DNA of 64,000 nucleotides. Origin: Lycorma delicatula (taxonomy: Eukaryota; Arthropoda; Insecta; Hemiptera; Fulgoridae). The notes under the pieces are model-generated. The model ran no database searches, was not told the origin of the DNA, and was given only the letters and a program-made list of their open reading frames with translations. The DNA is taken from positions 301,462,147 through 301,526,146 of the forward strand of contig NC_134455.1 in assembly GCF_047948215.1 (NCBI RefSeq), written 5' to 3'. Of this stretch, positions 12,501 to 32,337 are shown piece by piece (position 1 is the first letter of the stretch; each line of letters opens with the position of its first letter). A program made the translations under genes and the position numbers.

Positions 12501-13458
12501 AGTTAACATCTGTTTAGTTACTACAGTTTGTGTGGTGGTAAAGGGTCTGATTTCAACAATATAGGTGTTTTCATATCATCTTGCCCTTTTCAATATGTAT
12601 TAAACTATATGAAATAAAGTTTATATGAAATAAGTTAATCAGTGAACGATATATTTTTTTTTTCAAAGAATATAAAAAGAAAACTTGTTCTTTGATTTAT
12701 AAATCATTCTCAGATTTATAAATATAGGATCGACAAGATTATCAACCAATCAGTAATCAAGGGTGTATATTTGGGTTGTCGACATCCTAAAATAAAGAAC
12801 TTTTTTTTAGCCTCCGAGTCCCCTGTTAGGTACTGCTTTAGAGGATGAGATGAAATGGCAATGTTTTTGTGTGTGAAATATGGTAAAATATTTCCATCCG
12901 TTTGTGAATCGTAATTCTTTTTTTAAATATACGGAGGTAGACCAATAAAAAATAAAGCGTTTACAAATGTTATTTTTATAGGAATATGATTTGCTTATTT
13001 TGATATTCGAATTTTTCCCTAACGTTTTATAGTTTATTTTTATTTGAACTGAACAAATGGATGTAACACAAATATTTGGTTGTAAACATTTTATTTACAT
13101 ATATAAATTTTTGTTCCGAGTAAACATGAATAAACTACGTAGCTTCCATCACTGATAACAGGTATTGTGCAATAAATCCTGTGAATTGAAAAGTTTATAA
13201 TAGTGGCTTTGTTCGAAATTTACTTTCATTTAAGTGTTTTGTTTCGCGTGATTCCTTCATGCAATTATAATTTCACAGGCAACAAAATAAAATTATTGTT
13301 AAGAAATTGACAACCCCAAGTAAGGACTAGAACCCTTTGTTATATCAGTTGGTCTCTATAATTTAGATAACAAAGAAAATTATTATAATGAACAAAATTC
13401 ATTTATGATAAAATGAAATGTCTGTTTCATCTTTGCAAAACAAATCATAAAAATCATG
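12501..13458. other. Non-coding AT-rich stretch
   Basis: No gene or element recognised. Confidence 0.55.
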
Positions 13459-13543
13459 CAAAATTAGTGAAAACGTACGATTTATCCCACAGGAAATATT
13501 AGTTTCACTACATATTACACATATAAATAATTTAAAAATACAT
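13459..13543. repeat. Direct repeat of second type, copy 1
   Basis: The segment with caaaattagtgaaaa, cccacaggaaat and gtttcactacatatta recurs at 13,683-13,762 with few changes (period about 224 bp). Confidence 0.7.
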
Positions 13544-13682
13544 AATTACAGTAACTTAGTAATATATAACTACAGTTGGTGTGGTTATACAAAATTAAAA
13601 TTAAAAAAAATAAATTTTAAAACAAAATTAAATTTGTATGGTATAACAAAATTAAATTTTGTTACACAACATTATTGTAATA

Positions 13683-13762
13683 CAAAATTAGTGAAAATGT
13701 GTGATATATCCTACAGGAAATGTCAGTTTCACTACATATTATACACATAAATATTTTAAAAA
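13683..13762. repeat. Direct repeat of second type, copy 2
   Basis: Matches 13,459-13,543. It lies immediately before the second copy of the 195-bp repeat. Confidence 0.7.
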
Positions 13763-13781
13763 TCGAAACCTAATCCAAATT

Positions 13782-13985
13782 TTTTGCATAGTTACTATAA
13801 ATACGCCACTTTAAAAAAGCATTTTATAAAACTAATTGCTCTAAACAAAAATAGTTTGTTTCACTTTTTTATTTTAATTAATTATGTTTTATTGTGCGAC
13901 GATAAATATTTCTGTCACTATAGCAGACTTATTTCTTCTATATTGAAGTCTAGAAAAAAAATTAATTTTATAAAAATTAGTAGAA
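13782..13985. repeat. Direct repeat, copy 2 (about 200 bp)
   Basis: Diverged copy of 12,306-12,500 in the same orientation. It ends close to the start of the R1-clade LINE fragment. Confidence 0.75.
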
Positions 13986-14039
13986 GTATCGGTCAAAGTA
14001 AAAAAAAACCGCTGCCACGATCGGTCGGATAATAACCAA

Positions 14040-15086
14040 CATCGGGGTCCTCGCACATCGAAGCGAAGGGTCATGTCTCAGGAGTTGCTCTCGAAATTAA
14101 TGTATGGAGCCTCAGTCTGGTTCATCGTGCTACAGACTGGGAGAACTCGTGCAATTTTATACAGGGCTGTCTTCCTTCGGGTATGCTGTGGGTACAGGAA
14201 CGTCTTAGGCGATGCGCCGGCGTAGTGGCCGGACTTGTGCCCTTGGATCTTTTCGTTCGGAAGAAGGAGAAGTTGTACAGGGAGTGGGTAAGGTAGATGT
14301 GGAGGTATCGCTTGTCTGCAGATGACAGAAGAGACAAGATTAGTTGAAGAATGACAGATGGACCTACATACTGATTCCGGGCATCCAGAGATAGCTGTGC
14401 TGAAAACACGGGAAACTAGTGTACGAGTTGATCCAGTTCTTTACCGATCACTGATGTTTCAAGGCATACTTGTGCGAGAGGACGTTATGTTCTCCGCGAA
14501 TTGCGATTAGTGCGTGGAGGAGATACCGTGGAACACACGGTATTCGTGCGCGATCGGTTCCTGCAGCATAGGTAAGTATGTAGGGAAGAATTCGGCGTGC
14601 TTACGTCAGAGATCATCATTAGGACTATGTTTCAGACCAAACATTCGTGATACGCGGTGGATGCTGGTTAAGATCACTCGCATCAATTTGGCAAAAGATG
14701 TCGAGAGTTGAATATATACCTCTGAGTCTTCCTGGAGCACGTTCCCGGCCCCAAAAAGTCAAAGTTAAATTTTTTTTTTTTTTTAAATATTTTAAATTTA
14801 CTAAAATTAAAATAAATAATAAATAGATAAAAATTAATAAAAAATAAATAAACTCAGAATCCCGAATCCCAACTAGTTCAAGGCGCGGGGCCAGCAATGA
14901 TGGCGCGGATGGAGACAAGATAAATGAGATGCTGTGATAATGCTGTAAGATGGGCCCAGCATCCCGTGTTGTAGAGGAAGGGGAGCTTTAGTGGGTAGGC
15001 CCGCAAGGGAGAGTCCCACACTACTATGAGGTATGAGATCACATGGTGCCTGTAAGAGGTTTTCCCTCCTCCGACAAAAAAAAAAA
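14040..15086 (+). pseudogene. R1-clade LINE 3' fragment (ORF2 C-terminus and 3' UTR)
   Basis: A 5'-truncated, decayed non-LTR retrotransposon. From 14,072 one frame reads through LYGASVWF-like and LQTGRTRAILYRAVFLRVCCGYR, matching the region downstream of the reverse transcriptase in R1-clade ORF2 (usual pattern: LLYGA.VW then a QRR.LR.C.AYRT run). A later frame gives GGDTVEHTVFVRDRFLQHR, like the family's C-terminal zinc-finger region (DTAEHTLFEC). The 3' UTR (about 14,930-15,074) contains agtgggtaggcccgcaag and gagtcccacacta, typical of R1/TRAS-type 3' ends, and closes with (A)12 at 15,075-15,086. An AT-rich block at 14,769-14,860 interrupts it. No target duplication was found. Confidence 0.7.
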
Positions 15087-18000
15087 TAGTTTTATGCTGT
15101 AAACACCGGAATTTAACTAAAATACGTATTTGTAATTTGTCATGACAAACGGGTGGAGAAAATCTGAAGCATGACGTTGAATTTTACGTGTTTCCATAAA
15201 TTTTCTAACAAAATCCATTGAATATGGGAATGAAAGTGAGGAGGGGTTAAAAGCCCATTATTCGCATCGAGAAGCTTCGGGCATAAAGTTATACGAAACT
15301 GTTTATTCTTGCTAATTACTAAAATATTTCCTCTTAAAGTTACTACAAAAGTTATATACTTAGTACCTGTTAAACTTACTGAGTAACTTTTGAATAACAA
15401 CTGCATAGAAGCTAGTTGATGAACTGTGTAATCCCGAGGCCAAAGCTGACATGCATCAAAATTCTTATCGACTGTAAAAGAAAACCTTGTAATGATGACA
15501 TTATGATATTTTGACACTCATGTCAAATGATGTAACATCAAGTCTAATTATAAAGGTATATTAGGCTTTTATTTTAAAATCTTTCAAAAATTCTAAATTA
15601 AATTTTATTTCTTATCTTTACATTTATGTAATTTTTACACATTGACAGTTATAAAATACTGAATATGTAATATAAAGGTAAAAATTAGTAAAAGTCAGTT
15701 TTTTCTTACATTCTGTTTTCATAATACATAATCTCCTCCTAACAGTAATACAAGGAGACGAATCGAACTAAAACTATTGTCAATTTCTAATCGCTCTACA
15801 CTCTCACAAAAGTCTCATTACAATCGTTCTTACTCGATGCTGTCTGATCAGATACCTCATTTATTGTATGCATTTGTTTATGTAAAAATTTGAGTGGGTT
15901 CAACACTTCTTTTTATTTTGTACGATATTAGTTTTGAGTAGCTACTACACTTAAAGGATTGTTACATGTACATGATTATTACATTAAATACCTTAATTTC
16001 TATTATGTTCTTACTATAATTTGTTAAAATAAGTACAATTATATACACATCAACATTAATTCCAATCCACTTTACGATATCCTCTTTTATATAGTTACAA
16101 TTTATATTTTGTTTTTCCTTCTCTATCCCACCATACTTTACACAATATTTCACAATTTTTTTTATATTTTTGTTTTCATATTGCTCAATTTATCCATTCC
16201 ATTCATTGTTCTCTGGTTTAAGTACAATATTTCAAATTTTGTCATTAACCTAGCCTTTTACCGTTTGTTTAATGGGATTAAAGATACCCCAAAATTCTTT
16301 TAAAGCGGTAATTTCTCCGTAGTGTAGTCATTCAATACTATTGACTTATAATTTAGATTATCAGTCATATCATGAATTATATAACTTGAGATAGCAAATC
16401 TTTCAGGTATTATCTGAATTTTTTTTTCTCTATTTTATTTCCATGAGGTTAGATCCCTCGCTTCTTGTAATCGGAATACTTATTAACACAGTGAATAAAT
16501 AAATAATCCAAAAAAATAATAAAAACTGTTATCTTCAATATCAGGCAAAAGCAAACTAATAACTGGATTTTTTAAATCCAGTTATCTCGGTTTTTATCCA
16601 TTTATATACCAAAATAAAGACTTTTAAAACCCGGAAAAAATGAATCTAACAGTAAATTACTTTGACAAAGTAAACTTTTTCTCTAATTAGCATTAGAAAC
16701 CTATGAGGGATAAAATCAAAGTAATTTTACTCATCCAAAATTGTTTAACTTCAAATCAGGTACTAAAATAGAGTTAAACGCAAGTTTATTTTTCACTGAA
16801 AACTTTAATTTCTGGATCGTGTTAAACAGTTCAGTAATTGTAGATCATAAATATTACAAATTTATATATTTTTTTCATTATAAAAAAGGTTGTTTATTGT
16901 GAGATACTATTTCGCTGAAAAATAATTCAAAAATTAATTGCTTTAGAAAAATGATTTTAATTCTAACTTCAACTACATCAGGTTTAGTGATTATTACTCA
17001 TTTTTATACACAACTGAAACTTACTTTATGGATCGTTAAGATAAATGCAGTATCCGCAGGACATTTTTAATCAAATCTCTCCTGTTTTTTTTTTTTTTTT
17101 ACTGTAACTCTTGTTATTTAGCATTTCAAACAAATATTTTTGTTAAAACATTAAAAATCAAAAATACCGAAATAGAAAAACATGAGCTTCAGGAAAGAAT
17201 GACAATTCAGAATTTATTCTTTAAAATAAAGCTTATTTTTTATGAACGATTAAACTGTTTAATTTAGATGTTTTTTTTCATTCTTATTAAACGAACAAAA
17301 GGAACCATATTCTAGACCAAATTGAAGAAACCAAAGAAAAGGTTCAAAAATTTAAATTCCATTCATGTTAATATTCTGGATTTTATAAAAAATCAAAGAA
17401 AAAGTGTTCGTATACATAATTCAAATCCTAAGTATGCTTTTACATTTCTTAAAGTTTTGAAAAAGTTCCAAGAAAAATAAGTTAAAAAATATGTCACGGT
17501 TTTATATAAGTGAATGTGTGTGTGTTTATATCTTTCCTTATGTCTTTGTAATTGTTTTATAAATAAATCATTAGATTTAGTTAAGTAGAAGATATGATAC
17601 GGGAATTTATTCCATTAGATTTTAAAGTCTTGTAATAAGTTTTAAAATATACCAGGATCTAATGGTTATCAGTACTTTATCGTAATATAGAGTTGGTATA
17701 GTTTGTTGTCTGTCTTTTTTGGCTTTTATGATAGTTTTTACAAGTGGTTTGCAAAATGTGATGTACCATGAGTCCAGTAAATTTTCCTGATTCCGATCAA
17801 GTGTATTTTTTATTGAAATATGTTTTTATAAAAGAGTTATTGATGAGAATAATAATTATAAAGTCATAAGAAAGGTTAAATTTCTTATATTGTATTATAT
17901 TTTTCTAGTACTAGGTTTGGAATTCTGCTTTTCTTATCAACATCTGGTTCGTAATTTGTATGTGTGAAGTCTACAGTTAGTTTATAAAAAATGCCCTTAT

Positions 18001-18499
18001 TATCTAATCAAATTCTGCTGCGTTGCATTTAGAATATTAATCGAGGTTATATAATGCACTTTTATAATAATTCTATTAACTTAATTATTTAAACTAATTA
18101 ATTTTGGTGAGAATTGATATATGCTGCGTAATTGAATCATGTCATGTGGTTCCGTTTTTCTGTTTTATAAATAGTAAACTAAGAGTATACGAAAATAACT
18201 AATTAAGTTTTACTCCTGTAATTTGATTTAAGTCAGTGCACTGGTGTTCATAGTGTAAGGTACAATCTCCCTTCCCCTTCTGTCACTGTTACTCTGAGTC
18301 CATTTTGTCAAGAACTTCCTTATGTTACCTACGCCTTGATTGCTCTCCGGGCTGAATCCTTATTTATCCTGGCAATTCCACCTGTACAGGGAATTACCAG
18401 CTCTAAGAGGCGGCGTTTTGGATGTCACTGAGGTTGGGACTGCATAATAGATTTTCTAAACTGGAACTACCTAGTATACAGAACATCACAGATTATTTT
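15087..18499. other. Long AT-rich non-coding stretch
   Basis: No gene supported. A 125-codon minus-strand frame at 15,140-15,517 shows no recognisable family and sits in AT-rich sequence without other coding signs, so it is not called. Confidence 0.5.
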
Positions 18500-19860
18500 T
18501 CACGGTCATCAAGTGACGTCAAATGGCTGCGGCAGAGACCAACTAGTTCTCCTGAGTTACTGCTATAGAAACAGACTATTACTACCGAACTAGATTTGTC
18601 GGAGGAGATGGATGCGTTACTACAAAATTTAGAAAAATTGATAGATAAGAACTCAAGAATTCTGGCATGCAAAGGGAAAATTTAATTAATCTTCGGAAAA
18701 TTGAACGGACTAAAGAAGGAAAACAAATATTTGTAGCAAGAACTGGCTAAAGTGAAAGTGGAGAATGACTGGATTAAAGGTGAAACTGAGCAATTTAAAG
18801 GATAGAAGCCGTTGTAACAATTTAGTGTTTAGAGGAATCAGTCATGAAAAAGGCACAGATTTGGTAAAGATGATGAAAGACTTTTGTTTTTAGTGCCTGG
18901 AATTACAGAAAATGTGTGGATCAATAGAGCACACCCGTAGAGAGCCCGGAGGGAGAAAAGACGATTAATAGCTCGCATCCCAGGTGACAGCCATAGGCCA
19001 TTTTACAATGCTGCAATAAACTGCAGGAGTCATTTATTTACATGCATACTCATTTTATGTGGATTAGTCATTAGAGACCTGGAGAAAGAGACTCAAATTC
19101 CTGCATTTACAGAGAGAAATGGTGGATGAAATCTGGATTTGATGCACGTATGATACAACAACATATATTGGTTGAGGGATGTGGATTTCAGTTTGTAGAA
19201 GCAATGTTGATGAAGGATGCAGAAGTTGGATTACAAACGCTGGCATCTACTGTGAGTCATAATGTGATTTATTTAATTAAAAAAGTGCTAGAAAATGAGG
19301 GGGAAATAGCGATACGATATGAGGGGATATGTCTGCCGTGATGAAATTAATATTTCAGAGATCGTAATAAATAAAAAAGCGAGGTTAATTTGATTTATAA
19401 AATGTAAATACTATAAAAATTGTGTATTTTAATGTGGTGGTATTAAAGAGTAATTTAATTAAACATACTTTTCTTCAGTTCATGATAAGTTATATTATTT
19501 CTATTTCTCCGAGACTTTTGTGAAGCAGGAGAAAATCGATGATTTTACAAAGTATTTCGCAGATTATGTGCTTTGCTGGGAAACGGCTGTAAGAAATTCA
19601 AATGATTGCTGGGTAAGACGGGGCTCTGGTCTCGGGCATAAGGATCACTGCAGGAGTATTTAAAGTTCTTAGATTTGGGGAGTACATCTCTTCTAAAATT
19701 AAATTATGGACCTAATGAATTTTTTATATTGCCAGTTTATCTCAGTGGAGGTAGTTATAAACATTAGGAGGAGACTTTAATAATTATTAATGAAACTGAA
19801 TAGGTTATATTCAATTTTATTGGGTTATGTACCTAGCAGACAACTTCTGTCATGCAGGTA
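18500..19860 (+). pseudogene. Decayed LINE: ORF1 and endonuclease traces
   Basis: A heavily broken non-LTR retrotransposon. About 18,585-18,790 reads as a charged, coiled-coil-like segment (DLSEEMDALLQNLEKLIDKN, then LKKENK and ELAKVKVEN pieces). About 18,815-19,030 gives NNLVFRGISHEKGTDLVKMM, ITENVWINRAHP and IPGDSHRPFYNAAI across frames, resembling the RRM-like core of L1/CR1-type ORF1 proteins (RAHRVG and arginine-rich stretch). About 19,480-19,630 reads SETFVKQEKIDDFTKYFADY and WETAVRNSND, resembling the N-terminal part of an AP-type endonuclease. The open frame 19,126-19,341 (71 codons) lies inside and is unassigned. The clade is uncertain. The reverse transcriptase part is absent: the element gives way to T-rich sequence and then the TTA array. 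Confidence 0.45.
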
Positions 19861-19968
19861 GACTGATATAATAGAATATTTTTATAAGGCTTATTTTTTT
19901 TTTTTTTATTTTTTTTTTTTTAATTTACTTGTGTCCTTTTTGCAATTTTGTAATTTCTTTTAGATACA

Positions 19969-19969
<1 letters not shown>

Positions 19970-20023
<54 letters not shown>

Positions 20024-20072
20024 TATTATTTATTATTTATTATTTATTATTATTATTATTATTATTTATTTA
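19970..20072. repeat. (TTA)n spacer at the left (3') edge of the array
   Basis: An imperfect ATT tract with several attt interruptions, flanked on the left by non-repetitive sequence ending tagatacac. Confidence 0.95.
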
Positions 20073-22422
20073 TTTTTTTTTTTTTCTTTGAGGTTTTTAG
20101 GGGCATCGACTACTTTGGTCATTAGCCCCATCCAACTTCAAAAAAAAAATAAAAAAAAAAGGTTCAAAATTTCACATTTACATGTGTCAAAAAATGATCA
20201 ATATTTTACTTTTCTTATAACTTCTGATCCAATAAAATTACTTTCTAGGCTTTCCTTTCGGCCAACCTTTTTTACGTTTCTCCATTCTTCTGACGGCCTC
20301 AACCTCTGATGACAGCCTATCTGAGGCCTCAGACATGGCATCGTCTTCCTCTATTTCGGATGCCAGTGACGTTCTTCGGCTGACGTCAGTTGATGAAACT
20401 TTCACCGGCACTGTTAGCATCTTTGCTAAAGAATCTAAATTAATGTGCGATGATGTCTCCGCGGCGGATGAGCCGGACTCTATCTCTACTGCAGTACTGG
20501 GTCCGGCTGAAATAGATGCTCTCACGGAAGCTGGTCTTTGCGCTTTGGGAGGCTCTATTGGTACAGGTTTTATTTCATCTGCGCCTGGTGCTTTTTCTAT
20601 AATAACTTGCACCTCTGTTTCCGCAGATTCAGGTTTTCTTGTCACAATTTCTTGGGATTTGTGACTACACGACGGAGCGATCTGTTTCTCTTTGTCAGAT
20701 AAATCAAGATTTTTAATTCTTACACAAGTTGGTGATTTTACAATCGCAGATTTAGCTGGTTTTTTAAACGGCGCTGGTGTGTCTCTCATATCAACGGCGT
20801 CAGTCCAGGGATGAGCCTTCTCATCTTTACTTTGTTTTCTCTGATGAGTCGACTCAATCTTTGAATCAATGATTCTTTCAATCATCGTCGCAAGACTTGG
20901 TGCCATCGTGTTAAGCAACTGCTCCACATTAATTTTAGATGTGGAAGGGGCAGCCGCTGCTTCTGCATAAGAAGTCGATGGTCGTGGTGTACGCTTATTA
21001 ACAATCTTCTTTGCTTCAGGATAGTTTACCTTCTGAAGCGTTTTAACTTCCTGAATTGCTGTTTCTAATTTATATGTAGGGCAGTTTCTTGAACGACAAT
21101 TGTGATGCCCTTTACAGTTAACGCAGGTTGGAGGGTCTTTACATGGGTAACCCTCATGAGTTTTCTCTCCACATATACATATTTCCTGCGCTTCACATCT
21201 TGCTGCTGTGTGTCCGAATCGTTGACACTAAAAACATCTCATCGGCTGCGGGATGAAAGCTCGTACATCAAGCCGATGAATGCCAGCTCGTACCTTTTCA
21301 GGAAGATTCGGCCTATTACATGTCAAAACATGCAAGGCCGAAGGAAGAATCTCACCATTTCTTCTCATAGTAAGTCTGCGACATTGAGTTACTCCCTGAC
21401 TTGACATTTCTTGTACAATTTCTTCTTCTGTACAATTAAGAAGATCGCGACAAACAACAACTCCTCTGGATGAGTTCAGTGTGCTATGCGGTTGGACAGA
21501 GACCGCAAATTCACCGATCTTCTTCAACGCCAAAACTTTCTGGCTTTGCATGTCGTTGATGGTTTCGACATGCAATCCATTAAAAGTTTTACGAATATCC
21601 TTGACAGGACCACCAGCACAATTTGTAACTTCTCTTGCGATAAGGAATGGACTAACTTTTTGAAAGTTTCCATTCTCCCTTGTAATAATTAAAAATCTTG
21701 GCTTTGGTGCGCTATAGCCAAATAGACTTTTCTTTAATTCTTTACTGATCCTATCAGCATCTTTCATTATCCTATCAGATTCTTTACTTTTTTTCCTCTT
21801 CGCTTGCGGCGAATCGGAGGTTTCTAAACGAGGGTGTTTACGTGCACCCTCTGCCACGTTTGAATGTTCAATGTTCATGAACAGTGGATCCCTTCTGTAG
21901 CAAGGCTAGCCGCCGGGGTACACCCCCACTCCAGGGCTACTAACCTTGGAGGTCCTATCCGGTACTCCGGTGGAACCGGCATATGTCCTGGCAGAGAGCG
22001 GATGCGCAGTCTCTGCACTGACTCCAGGCTCCTACTCACCGAAGCTTTCAGAGCTCCCATGCACCGACATACATGGGCACCATTGCTACATGCTTGCCAT
22101 CGCAGGGGGCATGTGGACAACGGAAGGGTCTCCGTTACACCTGCAATAACATTGACCCTGGCCGCCACATCGCCAGCTCTAAGAATGGTATGAATCCATT
22201 TCCAAAATCGTTTGTTATTTCATTTCCTGCAGGTAGCCAAAAATCCAGTCCGTTTAGTGACCTGAAGTTGGAACCAGGTCAAACTTAACAAGGCATAACC
22301 GAGGAATTTACTCGGAACCCCGTTAGCCAGCTATATGTGATGTACAAAGGTACAGCTGTTACCGCCCTGGACGTGGAACATAGATGTTGTGTTCCGGACG
22401 TGGGGATTATCTACCTCAGGGC
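20073..22422 (-). mobile_element. Array unit 1 (oldest-looking)
   Basis: Complete unit from poly(A) (plus-strand T run 20,073-20,089, interrupted by C) to the 5' end at 22,422. It is the most diverged unit in ORF1 and 3' UTR. Its 5' UTR carries a variant block (cctactcaccgaagctttca, then an extra acatacatgg) shared only with unit 6. Confidence 0.85.
20238..21878 (-). pseudogene. Unit 1 ORF1, one in-frame nonsense codon
   Basis: A 547-codon gag-like frame, continuous except for one TAG at 21,228-21,230. This stop replaces an arginine codon (AGA in sister units) in the first zinc knuckle, directly after MRCF, leaving a 216-residue N-terminal part. The downstream part remains open to TAA at 20,238. 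The protein differs from the other units at many places (for example SLFGYSAPKPRF instead of ALFGNNVPKPRF, and a rearranged SSTDVSRRTSLASE tail), so this copy separated earlier. Loss of the zinc knuckles should abolish the nucleic-acid binding expected of this protein. Confidence 0.85.
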
Positions 22423-30552
<8,130 letters not shown>

Positions 30553-30561
30553 AGGTTTTTA

Positions 30562-30591
30562 GGGGCATCGACTACTTCGGTCATTAGCCCC
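30562..30591 (-). promoter_or_regulatory. Conserved 3' terminal hairpin of the unit
   Basis: On the minus strand the last 30 bases before the ccctaaaaacctc-poly(A) end can fold: ggggc pairs with gcccc, and inside gac pairs with gtc. The motif is present in all nine units, with only C/T changes in the loop. A stem-loop just before the tail is a usual recognition site for a LINE reverse transcriptase; that role is inferred. It would let an ORF1-only RNA be copied by the enzyme of a complete relative. Confidence 0.55.
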
Positions 30592-30684
30592 ATCCCACTT
30601 CAAAAAAAAAATAAAAAAAAAGGTTCAAAATTTCACAAAATGATCAAAATTTTGCTTTTCCTTATAATTTCTGATCCAGTTATA

Positions 30685-32337
30685 CTACTTCCTAGGCTTT
30701 CCTTTCGGCCAACCTTTTTTACACCGCTTTTCCATTCTGAGAACGGCCTCAACATCCGACGACAGAGTGTCTGAGGCTTCGGACATGGCATCGTCTTCTC
30801 TTTCTGACGCCAATGACGTTCGCCGGCTTACATCTGGTGATGAAAGCTTCAATGGTGCTGTGAGCATCGTTGCAATTGAGTCTAAACTTGCAACCGATGC
30901 ACTTTCGGCGGCTGATGAACTCGATTCAATGTCTAAGGCTGTGCTTGGGCCGGCTGATACAGATGCTCTCGCCACAGTTGTTCTCTGAGCTTTTGGGGCC
31001 TCTGTAGGTACGGTTTTAATATCGTCTGTGTCTGGTGCTTTCTCGATAGTTACTTGCACCTCCATTTTGGTTGACGCAGATTTTTCCTGTACTCTTGTCA
31101 CAGTATCCTTAGCTATATGACTCGTCGTCGGGGTGATCTTTAGATCTTTCTCGGATAAATCAAGATTTTTCTTCATTACGTCTATTGCTGGAGTTATAAT
31201 CGAGGATTTTGCCGGTTTTTTAAACTGCGCTGGTACGGGTCTTCTGTCGGCGACGTCAGTCCGGGATTGAGCCTTCTCATGTTTACTTTGTTGTATCTGA
31301 TGAGTCGACTCGATCTTGGAATCAATGATTCTTTCTATTATTGTCGCGAGACTTGGCGCCATCGTATTAAGCAACTGCTCCACGTTGATTTTAGGTGTGG
31401 GGGGAGCAGCAGCTGCTTCTGCGTATGAAGTCGATGGTCTAGGTGTACGTAGGTTTACAATCTTCTTCGCTTCAGGGTAGCTGACTTTTTGAAGCGTTTT
31501 AACCTCCTGAATGGCTGTTTCTGATTTGTATACTGGGCAGTTCCTGGATCGACAGTTATGGTGCCCTTTACAATTAATGCAGACTGGAGGGTCTTTACAT
31601 GGATCACCCTCATGTATCTTCGATCCGCATATACAAATTTCCTGCGCTTCACATCTAGCGGCAGTGTGTCCGAAACGTTGACATCTAAAACATCTCATCG
31701 GCTGCGGAATAAATGCCCGTACATCAAGCCGATGGATGCCAGCTCGTACCTTTTCAGGAAGACTTGGCCTATTGAATGTCAATACATGAGAGGCCGAAGG
31801 AAGAATCTCACCATTTCGTCTCATAGAAAGTCTGCGACAATGTGTCACTCCCTGACTAGACATTTCCTGCACTATTTCTTCTTCAGTACGGTTAAGAAGA
31901 TCACGGCAAACAACAACTCCTCTAGATGAATTGAGTGTACTATGCGGTTGGACAGTAACCGCAAATTCACCGATCTTCTTCAACGCCTGGACTTTCTGAC
32001 TTTGCATGTCGTTTATAGTTTCGACATGTAATCCGTTAAACGTCTTACGGATATCCTTGACAGGACCACCAGCACAATTTGTAATCTCTCTAGCAATTAA
32101 GAATGGACTTACCTTTTGGAAGTTACCATTCTCTTTTGTAATGACCAAAAATCTTGGTTTGGGAACATTATTACCAAACAAAGCTTTTCTCAAATCTTTA
32201 CTGATTTTATCAGCATCTTTTCTAATCTTATCACTCTCCTTGCTTTTTTTCCGCTTCGCTTGTGGCGAATCGGCGGTTTCTAAACGAGGGTGTTTACGTG
32301 CATCCTCTGCCACGTTAGTTTGTTCAGAAAAATTCAT
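30685..32337 (-). CDS. Unit 5 ORF1, I-clade/jockey-like gag protein
   Basis: Intact 550-residue frame. By family, such ORF1 proteins coat the element RNA and act as nucleic-acid chaperones in the retrotransposition particle. Visible parts in order: a basic, NLS-like AKRKKSK at about 26-32; a region at about 60-200 with the pattern of a divergent RRM (FLVITKENGNFQKVSPF, RGVVVCRDLL, RRNGEILPSASHVLTF); then three zinc knuckles at about 216-265, CFRCQRFGHTAARC (C-x2-C-x4-H-x4-C), CICGSKIHEGDPC (C-x-C-x4-H-x4-C) and CINCKGHHNCRSRNC (C-x2-C-x3-H-x6-C). EVKTLQKVSYPEAKKIV follows the knuckles, as in I-clade and related gags. The tail is Ser/Ala-rich and ends in basic KRCKKGWPKGKPRK. One residue (D12) differs from sisters (G12). 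No ORF2 follows. Confidence 0.85.
   Translation of the reverse strand: MNFSEQTNVAEDARKHPRLETADSPQAKRKKSKESDKIRKDADKISKDLRKALFGNNVPKPRFLVITKENGNFQKVSPFLIAREITNCAGGPVKDIRKTFNGLHVETINDMQSQKVQALKKIGEFAVTVQPHSTLNSSRGVVVCRDLLNRTEEEIVQEMSSQGVTHCRRLSMRRNGEILPSASHVLTFNRPSLPEKVRAGIHRLDVRAFIPQPMRCFRCQRFGHTAARCEAQEICICGSKIHEGDPCKDPPVCINCKGHHNCRSRNCPVYKSETAIQEVKTLQKVSYPEAKKIVNLRTPRPSTSYAEAAAAPPTPKINVEQLLNTMAPSLATIIERIIDSKIESTHQIQQSKHEKAQSRTDVADRRPVPAQFKKPAKSSIITPAIDVMKKNLDLSEKDLKITPTTSHIAKDTVTRVQEKSASTKMEVQVTIEKAPDTDDIKTVPTEAPKAQRTTVARASVSAGPSTALDIESSSSAAESASVASLDSIATMLTAPLKLSSPDVSRRTSLASEREDDAMSEASDTLSSDVEAVLRMEKRCKKGWPKGKPRK

Noticed and set aside
15140..15517. 125-codon minus-strand frame
   Set aside because: No recognisable domain, no supporting neighbours, AT-rich composition; it could be chance. 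A protein search with a significant hit would reverse this.
31558..31929. Plus-strand frames of 73, 103-123 and 66-83 codons repeated in every array unit
   Set aside because: They lie antisense to ORF1 or to the 5' UTR and recur only because the units are repeated; their sequence is dictated by ORF1.
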